This document shows, piece by piece, positions 61,699 to 64,000 of a DNA stretch of 64,000 nucleotides. This DNA comes from Maribacter algarum (ex Lu et al. 2025) (nom. illeg.) (GTDB lineage: Bacteria > Bacteroidota > Bacteroidia > Flavobacteriales > Flavobacteriaceae): positions 62,001 through 126,000 of the forward strand of contig CANMAW010000005.1 of NCBI GenBank assembly GCA_947495915.1, given 5' to 3'. The notes below the pieces were generated by a model. It saw only the letters and a program-made list of their open reading frames with translations. It was not told where the DNA came from and made no database searches. Within the stretch, counting starts at the first letter, position 1. Each line of letters starts with the position of its first letter. Made by a program: the position numbers and the translations under genes.

Positions 61699-64000
61699 TT
61701 AAAATTTCCACCACTTTTTTTGAGATTTACCATATCCATAACCGTACTTTCCTCCGTATCCTAAATTAGAGTCTTTAACATCATTGACCACAAAAGAAAG
61801 ACCTTTGATTTTACCTTCCTCTTGAAGCTTTAGAGGATAGCCAACTGCTTTATTGTCAGTAACTCCTGCCCTAGTGACATATACAATATGATTTGCGTAT
61901 GGACTTATTAAAAGGGTGTCAGTAACTACCATTAAAGGTGCCGTATCAACAATCACGTAATCATATTTCTCAGAAACTTCATCAAAAAGTTCTTTTATAC
62001 GATCACTCATTAATAATTCTGCCGGGTTAGGTGGTATTCTTCCTGAATATACAACATCTATAGTATTATGATGTACAAGCATAGGGTTGATAATGTCATT
62101 TGAGTTCAATGTATCGTCATAAAGAAACTCGGTAAGACCGGCATCTTTATTTCGACTCGCTTTGGTCATTTTATCAACATTACTCCCTGTAAAAAAGGTG
62201 TAAATTTTTGGATTTCGAATATCTGCACCGATCAATAGCACTTTTTTATTAGTACTTGCCAAAATCATTGAAAGGTTTGTAGACAAAAATGTTTTACCTT
62301 CTCCTGGCACACTAGACGTAACAAATACAATATTGTTTTTTCCGGTACTTGGTTTCTTAGTACGAATAAGATAATCTAGGTTCGTTCGAATAATTCTTAA
62401 AGATTCAGCTAGAACAGAACGATCTTCTTTAATAACTAATTTATCATCTTTACGCGCTAATTTAGGAATCTCACCAAGCACAGGTGTATTCGTTGTAAGT
62501 TTCTCTAAACTATGCATATTGTGCACTTTATTATCTAATAGGTCATTAGCATATATTATAGAAAATGGAATAAGAAGACCCAATAAAAAAGATGCCAGAT
62601 AAACCACACTTTTTTGTGGTGAAACAGGCAGTCTACTAACACTATATCCTCCATCTATAGTTTTAGATTTTGGAGATTGAGAAGCTACTGCTATTTGCGA
62701 CTCTTCTCTTTTAGTTAAAAGATACACATATAACTCTTCAATGGTTTGCTGTTTTCTAGTAATATCTCTTAAGGCTCTTTCATTCTTAGGAGAAGAATAT
62801 ATCTTAGAATTAAATCGTGCTCTTTGGCCACTTAAAGAGTTCACTGTTAAACTTAAATTATTAACTGTACCCTTCAAACTAGAAGACAAGCTTCTTTTTA
62901 AATTATCAAGTTGCTGGTCTATATTAACAATAATTGGATTTTTTTCATTAGAACTTTCTAAAAGCCTTCTTCTTTCTGAAACCAATTGATTGTACTGTGC
63001 CGTGGTGCTTGCAATTGCAGCGCCCCCAATGTTGGCTGGTAAAACATCATACCCCTTTTGATTCTCAATTATACTACTCATTTGAGCAGCCATATTAAGC
63101 TCATTCTCGGCGGCAGATAGTCTTTGCTGCGCATCAACACTAGCACTTAAGTTAATATTTGTTTCTACAGGAATATCAGTAACCCCTTGTTCTGTTTTAA
63201 AATTCTCTGCGGTTTGATCAACATTCGAAAGGTTACCCGAAATTTCTACAATACGATCATTAATAAACTTAGAAGTACGATCTGCTATAATTTGTTTGTC
63301 TTCAATAGCATTTTCGTTGTACACTCGAACTAACGTATTTACTATATCTATTGCTTTTTGCTTAATAGGATCTTCTAAACGAATATCTATAATATTCGAT
63401 TTTTCATCTGTATTACTAATTGTAATTTTCTCTTTATACCCTAAGGCTATAACATCTATAGGTCTTAATGAAACTTTTAATTTCTTACCTTTAAATCTAT
63501 TAAAACTAATAAGGTTCGGCGTTATAACAATATCACCTATAGGTGTGGTTATATTTTTACCATAGGAATACACTTTTACAGGCTTATCCTCTTCTTCACT
63601 ATACCCAAAAGTAGTAGAAGATGAAAGTGTAAGATAAAAATCGAAATTTGCATTATTTATAGTAGAATCTGCAGCGATAAAATTAAGGTTAATAGGCGGA
63701 TTGACATAAAGCTCTGTACTAATAACATTACCAATAACTTGAATTTGAGAATTCAATTTTAGCTCTTTCACAACATCTATAAAGTTAGATCGAGAACCAA
63801 TTAATTCAATCTCATCAATTACCTTGTTTTTAATTCCACCAAAAACGTCTAAATCAGAAAAAGCCCCTAAACCTGCACTAGAGTTTTCATCTTCTAAAAT
63901 TTGTATTTTGGCAGCAGCAGCATATTGAGGACTAGCATATCTGATGTAAACAACAGCCAATAACAGCATTACAATTACTGAAATCACAAACCATTTCCAA
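61699..64000 (-). CDS. Wzc-type polysaccharide co-polymerase / tyrosine kinase (N-terminus outside window)
   Basis: The frame is open to the right edge (residues WKWF precede the GTG at 63987), so the true start lies beyond the window; at least 766 residues are seen. A first membrane helix (VISVIVMLLLAVVYI), a Wzz-type periplasmic domain with long coiled coils, and a second helix (VVYLASFLLGLLIPFSIIYA) are followed by a BY-kinase domain. The kinase has Walker A SSVPGEGKT, Walker A' VLLIGADIRNP and Walker B YDYVIVDTAPLMVV. The C-terminus has a tyrosine cluster (YGGKYGYGYGK) for autophosphorylation. It controls capsule or exopolysaccharide chain length; the CpsB-type phosphatase at 53443 is its likely antagonist. 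Confidence 0.94.
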   Translation of the reverse strand, partial: WKWFVISVIVMLLLAVVYIRYASPQYAAAAKIQILEDENSSAGLGAFSDLDVFGGIKNKVIDEIELIGSRSNFIDVVKELKLNSQIQVIGNVISTELYVNPPINLNFIAADSTINNANFDFYLTLSSSTTFGYSEEEDKPVKVYSYGKNITTPIGDIVITPNLISFNRFKGKKLKVSLRPIDVIALGYKEKITISNTDEKSNIIDIRLEDPIKQKAIDIVNTLVRVYNENAIEDKQIIADRTSKFINDRIVEISGNLSNVDQTAENFKTEQGVTDIPVETNINLSASVDAQQRLSAAENELNMAAQMSSIIENQKGYDVLPANIGGAAIASTTAQYNQLVSERRRLLESSNEKNPIIVNIDQQLDNLKRSLSSSLKGTVNNLSLTVNSLSGQRARFNSKIYSSPKNERALRDITRKQQTIEELYVYLLTKREESQIAVASQSPKSKTIDGGYSVSRLPVSPQKSVVYLASFLLGLLIPFSIIYANDLLDNKVHNMHSLEKLTTNTPVLGEIPKLARKDDKLVIKEDRSVLAESLRIIRTNLDYLIRTKKPSTGKNNIVFVTSSVPGEGKTFLSTNLSMILASTNKKVLLIGADIRNPKIYTFFTGSNVDKMTKASRNKDAGLTEFLYDDTLNSNDIINPMLVHHNTIDVVYSGRIPPNPAELLMSDRIKELFDEVSEKYDYVIVDTAPLMVVTDTLLISPYANHIVYVTRAGVTDNKAVGYPLKLQEEGKIKGLSFVVNDVKDSNLGYGGKYGYGYGKSQKKWWKF

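Overview
The window looks like chromosomal DNA of a member of the Bacteroidota, most likely a marine Flavobacteriaceae. The DNA is AT-rich. Several genes have a TAnnTTTG-type -7 promoter element just upstream. There are SusC-like TonB receptor features, a giant multidomain protein with a type IX secretion-like C-terminus, and a MoxR/DUF58/BatA operon. The genus cannot be fixed from the sequence alone. No tRNA, rRNA, CRISPR array or insertion sequence was seen.

Layout. 1-7.9 kb: an edge-truncated gene, small secreted or lipid-anchored NTF2/SnoaL-like proteins, an AraC regulator, a beta-lactamase-fold serine hydrolase and an outer-membrane barrel. 8.2-12.9 kb: housekeeping genes (purC, a PhoH ATPase, a SAM hydroxide adenosyltransferase, a small monooxygenase, dnaN). 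12.9-16.3 kb: a copper-linked set consisting of an MbnP-family protein, a di-haem MauG/cytochrome c peroxidase, an outer-membrane protein and a small Cys-containing protein. 16.3-23.4 kb: a DUF4870 protein, a coiled-coil protein, mnmE, a large GH63/MGH1-like glucosidase, a D-amino-acid-type aminotransferase and a small membrane exporter. 23.5-31.3 kb: a compact aerotolerance-type operon (DUF4159, MoxR, DUF58, BatA-like, DUF4175-like, membrane protein). 31.4-34.4 kb: a TldD/TldE protease pair.

34.5-53.3 kb is the most interesting part: two divergent operons forming a nonribosomal peptide cluster. The leftward operon is hupE-like permease, NRPS (C-A-T-TE), glycosyltransferase, phosphopantetheinyl transferase. 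The rightward operon is ornithine cyclodeaminase-like enzyme, acyl-CoA dehydrogenase-like flavoenzyme, free-standing adenylation enzyme, free-standing carrier protein, a second NRPS, a His-rich small protein and a TonB-dependent receptor. The cyclodeaminase/adenylation/carrier/dehydrogenase set resembles proline to pyrrole (or pyrroline)-2-carboxyl starter pathways. The second NRPS has a PP-loop ATPase of the N-acetyl-sugar amidotransferase (alpha-ANH) type inserted inside its adenylation domain between core motifs A8 and A9. The specificity residues of that domain read close to the asparagine code. The thioesterase of the first NRPS has Cys where Ser is expected. Enclosure by HupE, His-rich and TonB-receptor genes suggests a metal-related product (metallophore); this is inference.

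53.4-64 kb: a CpsB/YwqE-type tyrosine phosphatase and a Wzc-type tyrosine kinase/polysaccharide co-polymerase (cut by the window edge). They flank a 2324-residue secreted protein with a PQQ-type sugar dehydrogenase propeller, PKD-like domains, a CBM6-like domain, FG-GAP repeats and three malectin-like domains.
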